A stretch of DNA of 8,732 nucleotides from Alphaproteobacteria bacterium (lineage in GTDB: Bacteria; Pseudomonadota; Alphaproteobacteria; Micropepsales; Micropepsaceae), in the NCBI GenBank assembly GCA_025935155.1, contig JAICVV010000063.1, forward strand, positions 1 to 8,732, given 5' to 3'. Below, piece after piece: positions 1 to 5,571 of this stretch (the stretch's first letter is position 1; every line of letters starts with the position of its first letter). A program made the translations under genes and the position numbers. The notes under the pieces were generated by a model. The model saw nothing but the letters and a program-made list of their open reading frames with translations, was not told the origin of the DNA and ran no database searches.

Positions 1-2
1 AA

Positions 3-86
3 ATCAGAAGCCAGAAATCAGAAATCAGAAATTTCACGGGTTGCTCCCAACTTCTGATTTCCGGCTTCTGAGTTCTGACTTCTGAT
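3..86. repeat. Inverted array of 7-bp TTCTGAN repeats
   Basis: The left arm (3-30) holds four consecutive heptamers of the form ATCAGAA/GCCAGAA. The right arm (52-86) holds five heptamers in the opposite orientation: TTCTGAT, TTCCGGC, TTCTGAG, TTCTGAC, TTCTGAT. The arms are separated by a 21-nt spacer (31-51). Pairing 24-30 with 52-58 is perfect, and the outer heptamers pair with a few mismatches, so a transcript could fold into an imperfect hairpin of about 28 bp. There is no U-run typical of an intrinsic terminator, so a termination role is uncertain. The right arm lies inside the glyQ reading frame and the left arm lies just past its stop. This looks like a dispersed intergenic repeat rather than a coding element; that is inference from its structure. 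Confidence 0.85.
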
Positions 87-963
87 AGCCGCCTTGCGGC
101 GATTCAAGCCAGGCTTCGCAGCAGGCTTTGGCGAGCGCCCGCACGCGCGCGATGTAGGCGGCGCGCTCCGTCACCGAAATCACGCCGCGGGCGTCGAGCA
201 AATTGAAGCAGTGGCTCGCCTTGATGCACTGATCGTACGCCGGCAGGACCAGCTTCTCACCCGTCAGCAGTTCCTGGCACTGCTTCTCGGCGTCCTTGAA
301 ATGCTGGAACAAAATTCCGGTATCGGCGCGTTCGAAATTGTACGCGGACTGCTCCACTTCATTCTGGAAGAACACTTCGCCGTAGCGAACGATGCGCCCA
401 TCCGGCTGCCGGTTGAACGCGAGGTCGTACACGTTCTCCACGCCCTGCACATACATGGCGAGGCGCTCGAGCCCGTAGGTGATTTCCGCGGAAACCGGAT
501 CGCAATCGATGCCGCCCACCTGCTGAAAATATGTGAATTGCGTGATCTCCATCCCGTCGCACCACACTTCCCAACCCAATCCCCAGGCGCCGAGCGTGGG
601 GCTTTCCCAATCGTCTTCCACGAAGCGGATATCGTGCAGTTTGGGATCGAGCCCGATGGCGCGCACGCTGTCGAGATACATCTCCTGCACGTTCGAGGGC
701 GCGGGCTTCAGGATCACCTGGAACTGGTAGTAGTGCTGCAACCGGTTGGGATTCTCGCCGTAGCGTCCATCCTTGGGCCGCCGCGACGGTTGCACATACG
801 CCGCGCGCCACGGCCGCGGTCCCAACGAACGCAGGGTGGTGGCCGGATGAAAGGTGCCGGCCCCCATTTCCACGTCGTAGGGCTGAAGGATCAGGCAGCC
901 CTTCTTCGCCCAGAAATTCTGGAGCGTGAGGATCAGGTCCTGGAAGGTTTGCGGCTTGTCCAC
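34..963 (-). CDS. glyQ: Glycine--tRNA ligase alpha subunit
   Basis: This is the catalytic alpha subunit of the bacterial alpha2beta2 glycyl-tRNA synthetase, a class II enzyme that forms glycyl-adenylate and charges tRNA-Gly in the cytoplasm. The family is recognised from near-invariant blocks: [20 protein letters not shown] near residues 22-41, then [51 protein letters not shown] and [11 protein letters not shown]. The length of 309 aa is normal for the family. The start is GTG (961-963). An in-frame TGA lies seven codons upstream, with no ATG or other good start between, and no clear Shine-Dalgarno is visible. The last 17 residues (about 293-309) come from the TTCTGAN repeat and its spacer and do not resemble a usual GlyQ tail. 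The beta-subunit gene glyS would be expected beyond the left edge but is not in the window. Confidence 0.97.
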   Translation of the reverse strand: MDKPQTFQDLILTLQNFWAKKGCLILQPYDVEMGAGTFHPATTLRSLGPRPWRAAYVQPSRRPKDGRYGENPNRLQHYYQFQVILKPAPSNVQEMYLDSVRAIGLDPKLHDIRFVEDDWESPTLGAWGLGWEVWCDGMEITQFTYFQQVGGIDCDPVSAEITYGLERLAMYVQGVENVYDLAFNRQPDGRIVRYGEVFFQNEVEQSAYNFERADTGILFQHFKDAEKQCQELLTGEKLVLPAYDQCIKASHCFNLLDARGVISVTERAAYIARVRALAKACCEAWLESPQGGYQKSELRSRKSEVGSNP

Positions 964-995
964 GGCGGGAATTTCATCGGATCAAATCGGCGCGA

Positions 996-1024
996 CCTAT
1001 AGGGTGTCCTGCCGCAAACAACAA
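996..1024 (-). promoter_or_regulatory. Candidate glyQ promoter
   Basis: Read on the minus strand, TTGTTG (plus-strand 1019-1024) is followed by a 17-bp spacer and TATAGG (plus-strand 996-1001). These match the sigma-70-type boxes at 3/6 and 4/6 positions with ideal spacing. Transcription would start near 989, about 26 nt before the GTG start codon. This is inferred from the sequence match only. Confidence 0.4.
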
Positions 1025-1049
1025 ATGCGGCATGCGGCGGTCCGGCGCC

Positions 1050-1078
1050 TTGCAAACACCATCATCGGCCAGCCTAAT
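1050..1078 (+). promoter_or_regulatory. Candidate promoter of the M20-family gene
   Basis: TTGCAA (1050-1055), a 17-bp spacer and CCTAAT (1073-1078) each match the sigma-70-type consensus at 4/6 positions. The predicted start near 1085 leaves a leader of about 20 nt that carries the Shine-Dalgarno at 1091-1098. It is divergent from the candidate glyQ promoter, with the two predicted start sites roughly 95 bp apart. Confidence 0.4.
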
Positions 1079-1090
1079 CGGCGTCCTGCA

Positions 1091-1098
1091 AGGGGAGG
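1091..1098 (+). promoter_or_regulatory. Strong ribosome binding site that fixes the M20 start
   Basis: AGGGGAGG ends 7 nt before the ATG at 1106-1108. It is the strongest Shine-Dalgarno in the window. It decides the start against the longer open frame, which continues upstream to 926 and into glyQ. Confidence 0.8.
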
Positions 1099-1105
1099 AT
1101 TACGA

Positions 1106-2632
1106 ATGACCGATATGGAAGCCGGCGCAGACCGGCGTGAAGTGTTGGTGGGCGCAGCAGCGACCGCCGCTTTGCTGGCGAGCGGCGGTTTCGGACTCGC
1201 CGCCGAGGATGTGGCGAGCGTGCTGAAAGCCATCGCTGCACAGCACGCGGCGTCCGTGAAACGTTTGCAGGACTGGATCGCCTTCCCGTCTATCGCCGCC
1301 GAAGGGCGCAACACCCAGGAAGGTGCCAAGTACATGGCGGAGCTCGCGAAGGATGCGGGCTTCCAGCATGTGGAGGTGGTGCCGACCAGCGGCGTGCCCG
1401 GCGTGTTCGCCACCCTGGATGCCGGCGCGCCCATCACGCTCGGCCTCTACTTCATGTACGACGTGAAGCAATTCGATCTGAAGGAATGGTCGTCACCGCC
1501 GCTGGAAGGAAAGCTGGTTCCAAAGCCCGGCTTCGGCACCATTCTCGTGGGCCGCGGCGCCACTAACCAGAAGGGGCCTGAGGCGACCTTCCTGGCAGCG
1601 CTGCACGCCATGCGCGCCGTGGGCCGCAAGCTGCCGGTCAATCTGGTGCTTGTGGCGGAAGGTGAGGAGGAAATCGGCTCGCCGCATTTCGCGGAGATCG
1701 TGCACCGGCCCGACATCCTGGCGGCGATGAAGAAGACCGTCGGCGTGTTCATGCCGTCACAGAGTCAGGGGCCGACCGGCAGCGTTGAAATCACGCTCGG
1801 CGCCAAAGGCATTATCGAACTGGAGCTGGTGTCGACCGGCAAGCGCTGGGGCCGCGGCCCGACGCAGGACATCCATTCGAGCCTCAAAGCCGCAGTGGAC
1901 AGCCCCGCGTGGCATCTGGTCGAGGCACTGCAGACGCTGGTTTCCCCAGATGGCAATAAGGTCATGGTGGATGGATGGTACGAAAACGTGCTGCCGCTGA
2001 CGCAACACCAGAAGGATTTGATCGCGGCGACCGCGCGCGCCAATCCCGAAGCCGACATGATGAAGCAGTTTCACCTCAGCCACTGGATCGACGATCTGCC
2101 TTACGAGCAGGCGATGGAGCGGCTGGCTTCGCAGCCCACCATCAATATCGAGGGATTGGTGGCCGGTTACACCGGGCCGGGCGGCAAAACTATTCTGCCC
2201 GCCCGCGCCGTGGCAAAGCTCGATTGCCGGCTGGTGCCGAATCAAACACGCGCGGAAGCTACCGCCAAGCTGAAGACCTATTTGCAGAAGAAGGGTTTCG
2301 GAGATCTCGAGGTGAACGTCACCGGCGGCTACGATCCCACCGAAACCGACGAGAACAGCACCATCATTCAGGCGGAGGTGGCAACGTACAAGGCGCTTGG
2401 ACATCCGCCCACGATGATCCCGCGCGGGGCAGGTTCGTGGCCCGGCGTGGTGTTCACTGGGCCGCCGCTCAACCTGCCTGCCGGGCATTTCGGTATGGGC
2501 TTCGGCACCGGCGCGCATGCCCCGGATGAGTTCTTGGTGGTGGAAAGCACCAATCCCGCGATCTTCGGCATGGATGAATCCACGCTGGCTTACGTGCGCT
2601 TCCTTCATCGCGTTGCCGGCCGTTCGGCGTAG
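1106..2632 (+). CDS. Exported M20-family metallopeptidase-like protein with an altered metal site
   Basis: This 508-aa protein has the M20 (carnosinase/ArgE-like) fold signature. A Tat-like leader (ADRREVLVG around residues 8-16, hydrophobic to about 32, Ala-rich cleavage region near 32-33) predicts export to the periplasm. Family landmarks are a W-SPP block (128-132), GRGATNQKGP (149-158), the EGEEEIGSPHF block (185-195; E188 as putative general base, E189 as metal ligand), DIHSS (255-259) and a C-terminal GAHAPDEF block containing H471. Against classical carnosinase-type enzymes, the HxD histidine is M117, the bridging aspartate is N154 and the later aspartate ligand is S218, while E189 and H471 remain. 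The frame is intact across all these sites. It could be a one-metal hydrolase, a binding protein or a dead enzyme; the substrate cannot be inferred. The ATG at 1106 is chosen for its strong Shine-Dalgarno. The gene is divergent from glyQ and its 3' end overlaps trmN6 antisense by 28 bp. Confidence 0.88.
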   Translation: MTDMEAGADRREVLVGAAATAALLASGGFGLAAEDVASVLKAIAAQHAASVKRLQDWIAFPSIAAEGRNTQEGAKYMAELAKDAGFQHVEVVPTSGVPGVFATLDAGAPITLGLYFMYDVKQFDLKEWSSPPLEGKLVPKPGFGTILVGRGATNQKGPEATFLAALHAMRAVGRKLPVNLVLVAEGEEEIGSPHFAEIVHRPDILAAMKKTVGVFMPSQSQGPTGSVEITLGAKGIIELELVSTGKRWGRGPTQDIHSSLKAAVDSPAWHLVEALQTLVSPDGNKVMVDGWYENVLPLTQHQKDLIAATARANPEADMMKQFHLSHWIDDLPYEQAMERLASQPTINIEGLVAGYTGPGGKTILPARAVAKLDCRLVPNQTRAEATAKLKTYLQKKGFGDLEVNVTGGYDPTETDENSTIIQAEVATYKALGHPPTMIPRGAGSWPGVVFTGPPLNLPAGHFGMGFGTGAHAPDEFLVVESTNPAIFGMDESTLAYVRFLHRVAGRSA

Positions 2633-3363
2633 GTACTGAATTGAACGGCCGCGCGGCCGCGAAGGATGGCATCCGCCTCGGGTGTGTAGTGGCCATCGGC
2701 TTGGTGCAGCACGAGGCCGGGGAGCAGCGTAAGTTGTGTGCGCTTGCCGCGTTCCACTTGTATGAGCACGCGTTTCGCAGCCAATTGGCGCTTTGGCCAA
2801 AGCGGAAATACGCTGACGCCGCACTCCGATAGAGCACCCAGGGCTTCTCTGAGGCGATCGGCACGAAGGATGACTGTAAAGGTACCGTTGGATGCAGTGC
2901 GCTTTACACCGGTTTCCAGCCAGCGGCTAAGATCCCCAGCATCCTGCAAGGCTCGTGCACGGGACTCATCTGGCGAGCGCTCGCCCTCAGCATCGTGGAA
3001 CGGCGGATTGCAAAGCACATGATCGAAGGGCACGCGCAGTTCTGGCGGCAAGTCCAGCACGTCCGCATGAAAAAATCGGACACGATCCGCCATTCCGTTC
3101 GCAGCGGCATTGTCGGTCGCAAGCGACACAAGGTCGGCGCTGATTTCGACGCCGATGATTGTACAGTCCGGTACGCGCGCAGCGGCACAGAGGCTTGCCA
3201 CGCCCGCACCGCTGCCCAATTCCAGCACGGTGTCGCCGTCGCGTGCCGGAACCGCCGCGGCCAGCATCACCGCGTCCAGTCCTGAGCGGAACCCACGAGT
3301 GAACTGCCGCGCACGCACACGGCCGTCCAGAAACGCGTCTTCCGTGAATTCTGTCACGTCCAT
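2605..3363 (-). CDS. trmN6: tRNA1(Val) (adenine(37)-N6)-methyltransferase-like protein
   Basis: This is a 252-aa class I SAM-dependent methyltransferase of the TrmN6/YfiC (COG4123) type. In characterised relatives it methylates N6 of A37 in tRNA1(Val). Visible features are a conserved N-terminal F-RGFRSGLDAVMLAAAVP segment (about 21-39), SAM motif I LELGSGAG (47-54), the acidic residue E73 of motif II, and the catalytic NPPF motif (119-122) typical of N6-adenine methyltransferases. The length is normal. The ATG (3361-3363) lies inside the last codons of the upstream DUF2007 gene in another frame and has no convincing Shine-Dalgarno, so translation probably depends on coupling. The TGA at 2605-2607 lies within the convergent M20 gene. 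The fold and N6-adenine chemistry are well supported; the exact RNA target is inferred from the family. Confidence 0.85.
   Translation of the reverse strand: MDVTEFTEDAFLDGRVRARQFTRGFRSGLDAVMLAAAVPARDGDTVLELGSGAGVASLCAAARVPDCTIIGVEISADLVSLATDNAAANGMADRVRFFHADVLDLPPELRVPFDHVLCNPPFHDAEGERSPDESRARALQDAGDLSRWLETGVKRTASNGTFTVILRADRLREALGALSECGVSVFPLWPKRQLAAKRVLIQVERGKRTQLTLLPGLVLHQADGHYTPEADAILRGRAAVQFSTYAERPATR
2617..2651. other. Hairpin across the M20 stop codon
   Basis: CGGCCGTTC (2617-2625) and GAACGGCCG (2643-2651) are perfect 9-bp inverted repeats around a 17-nt loop holding the M20 stop. It lies in the M20/trmN6 convergent overlap. Neither strand has a following T-run, so it is at best a weak or Rho-assisted terminator, or a transcript-end stabiliser. 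A 14-bp GC-only palindrome (2646-2659) partly overlaps it. Confidence 0.3.
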
Positions 3364-3575
3364 TCGGCCGGGGTGGCGAGCGCTTCCGCCAGGATTGCAC
3401 GGGCTCTTGCCTCATCCTCATCGGCGACCATCAGTCGCCGCGGAATGATTACCATGCTGCCGTCCATGATGCTCATATGAGTATCGAGTATTACGCAATC
3501 GATCCCCGCATCCTTCAGCACCACCTCTGCAAAATTCAGTTCCACAGGATTGTTGCTCTTGAGAATTTCGCGCAT
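3354..3575 (-). CDS. DUF2007 domain-containing small protein
   Basis: This 73-aa protein resembles the DUF2007 family (putative signal-transducing proteins of unknown function). Visible features are MREILKSNNPVELNFAEVVL at the N terminus, then KDAGIDCVILDTHMS, a PRRLMVADEDEARA block and an alpha-helical tail. No membrane segment or signal peptide is seen. The ATG at 3573-3575 is preferred over the TTG six codons upstream (3591-3593), because family members begin at this point and a weak AAGGCAG lies about 8 nt before it. It is the first gene of a two-gene unit: its last 10 nt overlap the start of the methyltransferase, and the pair diverges from the polyprenyl synthase. From general knowledge, this small gene next to a COG4123 methyltransferase is a recurrent arrangement in Alphaproteobacteria. 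No biochemical role can be assigned. Confidence 0.8.
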   Translation of the reverse strand: MREILKSNNPVELNFAEVVLKDAGIDCVILDTHMSIMDGSMVIIPRRLMVADEDEARARAILAEALATPAEWT

Positions 3576-3620
3576 CGCTACTGCCTTGCCCAACGGGCAT
3601 CGAAACTCGGGAACCCGCGC

Positions 3621-3648
3621 TTGACCGGACGCGGCCTGTCACTAATGT
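3621..3648 (+). promoter_or_regulatory. Weak candidate promoter of the polyprenyl synthase gene
   Basis: TTGACC (3621-3626) is a 5/6 match to a -35 box. A 16-bp spacer leads to TAATGT (3643-3648), only 3/6 to a -10 box. It is placed 37 nt before the ATG in the 109-bp divergent gap. No equally good promoter is visible for the DUF2007 gene on the other strand. Confidence 0.25.
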
Positions 3649-3684
3649 CGCAAAGAGGCCGGGCCCCCGGCAAGAAGAGCCCGC

Positions 3685-4695
3685 ATGCAGAGCGCCGAAG
3701 CACGCATTCTCGACCGGCAGAACCCCATCGACTGGCTGCACGGGCTGGTGGCCTCCGATATGGCGGCGGCGGACCGGCTGATCCACGATCGTTTGGGCAG
3801 CGCTGTGCCGCTCATCCCCGATCTGGCGCGGCATCTGGTGGACTCTGGCGGTAAACGGCTGCGGCCCTTGCTGACTTTGGCCGCCGCGCGGCTGAACGGC
3901 TATCGCGGCACAGCCCACGCACGGTTGGCTGCGGCTGTGGAGTTCATCCACACCGCGACCCTGCTTCACGACGATGTGGTGGATGTGAGCGCGCTCCGGC
4001 GCGGCAAGATCGCCGCCAATGTCGTGTGGGGCAACAAGTCCAGCGTGCTGGTGGGCGATTACCTCTTCAGCCGCGCCTTTCAGCTGATGGTCGAAGCGGG
4101 CGACGTGGATGTGCTGAACGTGCTCGCCAATGCGTCTGCGGTCATTGCGGAAGGCGAAGTGCTGCAATTGCGTTCGGCAAACAATCTCGCCACCACGCGC
4201 GGCGACTATCTGCGCATCATCGCAGCAAAGACCGCAGCGCTATTCGCGGCAGCAGCAGAATCTGGGGCGATGATCGCAAGCGGTTCGGACGCGTTCACGG
4301 CGGCGATGCGCAGCTTTGGGCATCATCTCGGTATCGCCTTCCAGCTGATCGATGACGCGTTGGATTATTCGGGGCGGCAGGCGCAATTGGGCAAATCCAT
4401 CGGGGACGACTTCCGTGAAGCCAAGGTGACCCTGCCGGTCATTGTGGCCTTCGAACGCGCGGGAGACGCCGCAAAAGAATTCTGGCGCCGCACCATCGAA
4501 GATTGGGCGCAGCACGAGGGCGATCTGAAGCGGGCAATAGCATTCGTGGATGAAACCGGCGCGGTTGGGGAAACGCAGGCGCTGGCGCGAAGTCATGCCG
4601 ATCAGGCTATCGCCGCGTTAACGGACCTGCCCGCCCATGACATTCGCGAAGCCCTGATCGCCGTCGCCGAATTCTGCGTCGAGCGGGCTTACTGA
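3685..4695 (+). CDS. ispB: Long-chain polyprenyl (octaprenyl-type) diphosphate synthase
   Basis: This 336-aa trans-isoprenyl diphosphate synthase elongates an allylic diphosphate with isopentenyl diphosphate units. Landmarks are GGKRLRP (55-61), the first aspartate-rich motif LLHDDVVD with D96-D97-x-x-D100, R105/R106 just after it, GDYLFSRAF (124-132) and the second aspartate-rich motif LIDDALDYSG (D223, D224, D227). Residue A91, five before the first motif, is small. In this family that allows long chains, so the product is probably the C40-C50 tail of ubiquinone; the exact length cannot be read from the sequence. The ATG at 3685 follows a weak purine-rich AAGAAGAG. The TGA (4693-4695) overlaps the convergent ispE stop region by 7 nt. 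The symbol assumes the octaprenyl-type assignment. Confidence 0.92.
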   Translation: MQSAEARILDRQNPIDWLHGLVASDMAAADRLIHDRLGSAVPLIPDLARHLVDSGGKRLRPLLTLAAARLNGYRGTAHARLAAAVEFIHTATLLHDDVVDVSALRRGKIAANVVWGNKSSVLVGDYLFSRAFQLMVEAGDVDVLNVLANASAVIAEGEVLQLRSANNLATTRGDYLRIIAAKTAALFAAAAESGAMIASGSDAFTAAMRSFGHHLGIAFQLIDDALDYSGRQAQLGKSIGDDFREAKVTLPVIVAFERAGDAAKEFWRRTIEDWAQHEGDLKRAIAFVDETGAVGETQALARSHADQAIAALTDLPAHDIREALIAVAEFCVERAY

Positions 4696-5564
4696 ATCTT
4701 CCACTCGCGGCCGTAATTAAGTTTGGTTGGCGCAAGCCACCAGTTGGGATGCTGCTCGGAGATTGTGTGCGCGGCGGCCTGCGCGCTCACTGCATCGGGG
4801 TAGATGCCAAAACAGGTGGCGCCACTGCCGGACATTCGTGCCAGCAGGGCGCGGGTGCTGTTCAGAGCCTCCAGCTGCTCACCGATCACCGGGCATAGTG
4901 CGCGGGCCGGCGCCTCGAGATCGTTACGCGCGGTGGCGAGATAATTCACGAATTCGCCCATTATCCTGAAGCGTTGCGGGCGTGAAATACCGCCAATGCC
5001 GCTGCGGTCGTGCAATTCCTGATAGGCGGCTGCTGTGGACACAGGCGCGCCCGCATTCACGAGCAACGCATCGAAGGTGCCGACCTCGCCCACCGTCGCG
5101 AAGCGTTCGCCACGTCCGGTCATCCACCAGCAGCCTGGGAGCACACTGACCGGAACATCCGACCCGAGTTCGCTGCCAATATTCCAGAGCGTTTGCAAAT
5201 TGGCCCGGCCCGGCCACATTTGCGAAAGGCCGCGGAGCGTCGCGGCCGCATCGCTCGACCCGCCGCCGATCCCTGACGCCACCGGAAGATTCTTGGTCAG
5301 CGTGATGCGCACGCGCGGCTCGATCTGCGCCTGCTCGGCAAAGCGCCTGGCAGCGCACAGCACGAGATTGTCCGGCTCCCCCGTCAGCGCCGACGCAAAC
5401 GGCCCTTGCAACTGCAGTGAAAGTTCGTCCGCTTCTTCGAAGGTGAGCTCGTCACCGGCGCTGGCGAACACGACGAGGCTTTCGATGTCGTGGTAGCCAT
5501 CCGGCCGCCGGTTGCCGGCGTGCAGGAACAGATTGACTTTGGCGGGCGCCAGTTCGCGGATCAT
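4689..5564 (-). CDS. ispE: 4-diphosphocytidyl-2-C-methyl-D-erythritol kinase
   Basis: This 291-aa GHMP kinase carries out the ATP-dependent phosphorylation of CDP-methylerythritol in the MEP pathway to IPP and DMAPP. Family marks are the N-terminal APAKVNLFLHAGNRRPDGYH (6-25) with putative catalytic K9, the glycine-rich ATP loop PVASGIGGGSSDAAA (94-108), GSDVP (134-138) with putative catalytic D136, and a C-terminal MSGSGATCFGIY block. The length is usual. It is the last gene of the ETF-QO/TPR/ispE unit, starting 8 nt after the end of the TPR gene (7-bp gap) with only a weak GAGCAGG upstream, so it is probably read from the operon transcript. Its TAA (4689-4691) overlaps the end of ispB. Confidence 0.96.
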   Translation of the reverse strand: MIRELAPAKVNLFLHAGNRRPDGYHDIESLVVFASAGDELTFEEADELSLQLQGPFASALTGEPDNLVLCAARRFAEQAQIEPRVRITLTKNLPVASGIGGGSSDAAATLRGLSQMWPGRANLQTLWNIGSELGSDVPVSVLPGCWWMTGRGERFATVGEVGTFDALLVNAGAPVSTAAAYQELHDRSGIGGISRPQRFRIMGEFVNYLATARNDLEAPARALCPVIGEQLEALNSTRALLARMSGSGATCFGIYPDAVSAQAAAHTISEQHPNWWLAPTKLNYGREWKIQ

Positions 5565-5571
5565 ATGGGAG

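Noticed and set aside
94..1002. 302-aa plus-strand open frame opposite glyQ
   Set aside because: It is antisense to the strongly conserved GlyQ frame, has a low-complexity His/Arg/Leu/Val-rich composition, and shows no recognisable motif. It is a GC-rich shadow frame.
926..1105. 60-residue N-terminal extension of the M20 frame
   Set aside because: It would overlap glyQ and place the Tat-like leader internally. The strong Shine-Dalgarno at 1091-1098 supports the ATG at 1106.
2646..2659. 14-bp GC-only perfect palindrome (CGGCCGCGCGGCCG)
   Set aside because: It lies inside the trmN6 coding sequence (RGRAA region), has no T-run, and such palindromes are expected in GC-rich coding DNA.
1757..2824. 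355-aa minus-strand open frame opposite the M20 gene
   Set aside because: It is antisense to a clear M20-family protein and to part of trmN6 in the wrong frame, with no domain visible.
3576..3593. TTG start six codons upstream for the DUF2007 gene
   Set aside because: The internal ATG fits the usual family N-terminus and is a better start codon.
3658..3671. GC-rich near-palindrome before the polyprenyl synthase start
   Set aside because: The stem is only about 5 bp with a tiny loop and no terminator or riboswitch-like context.
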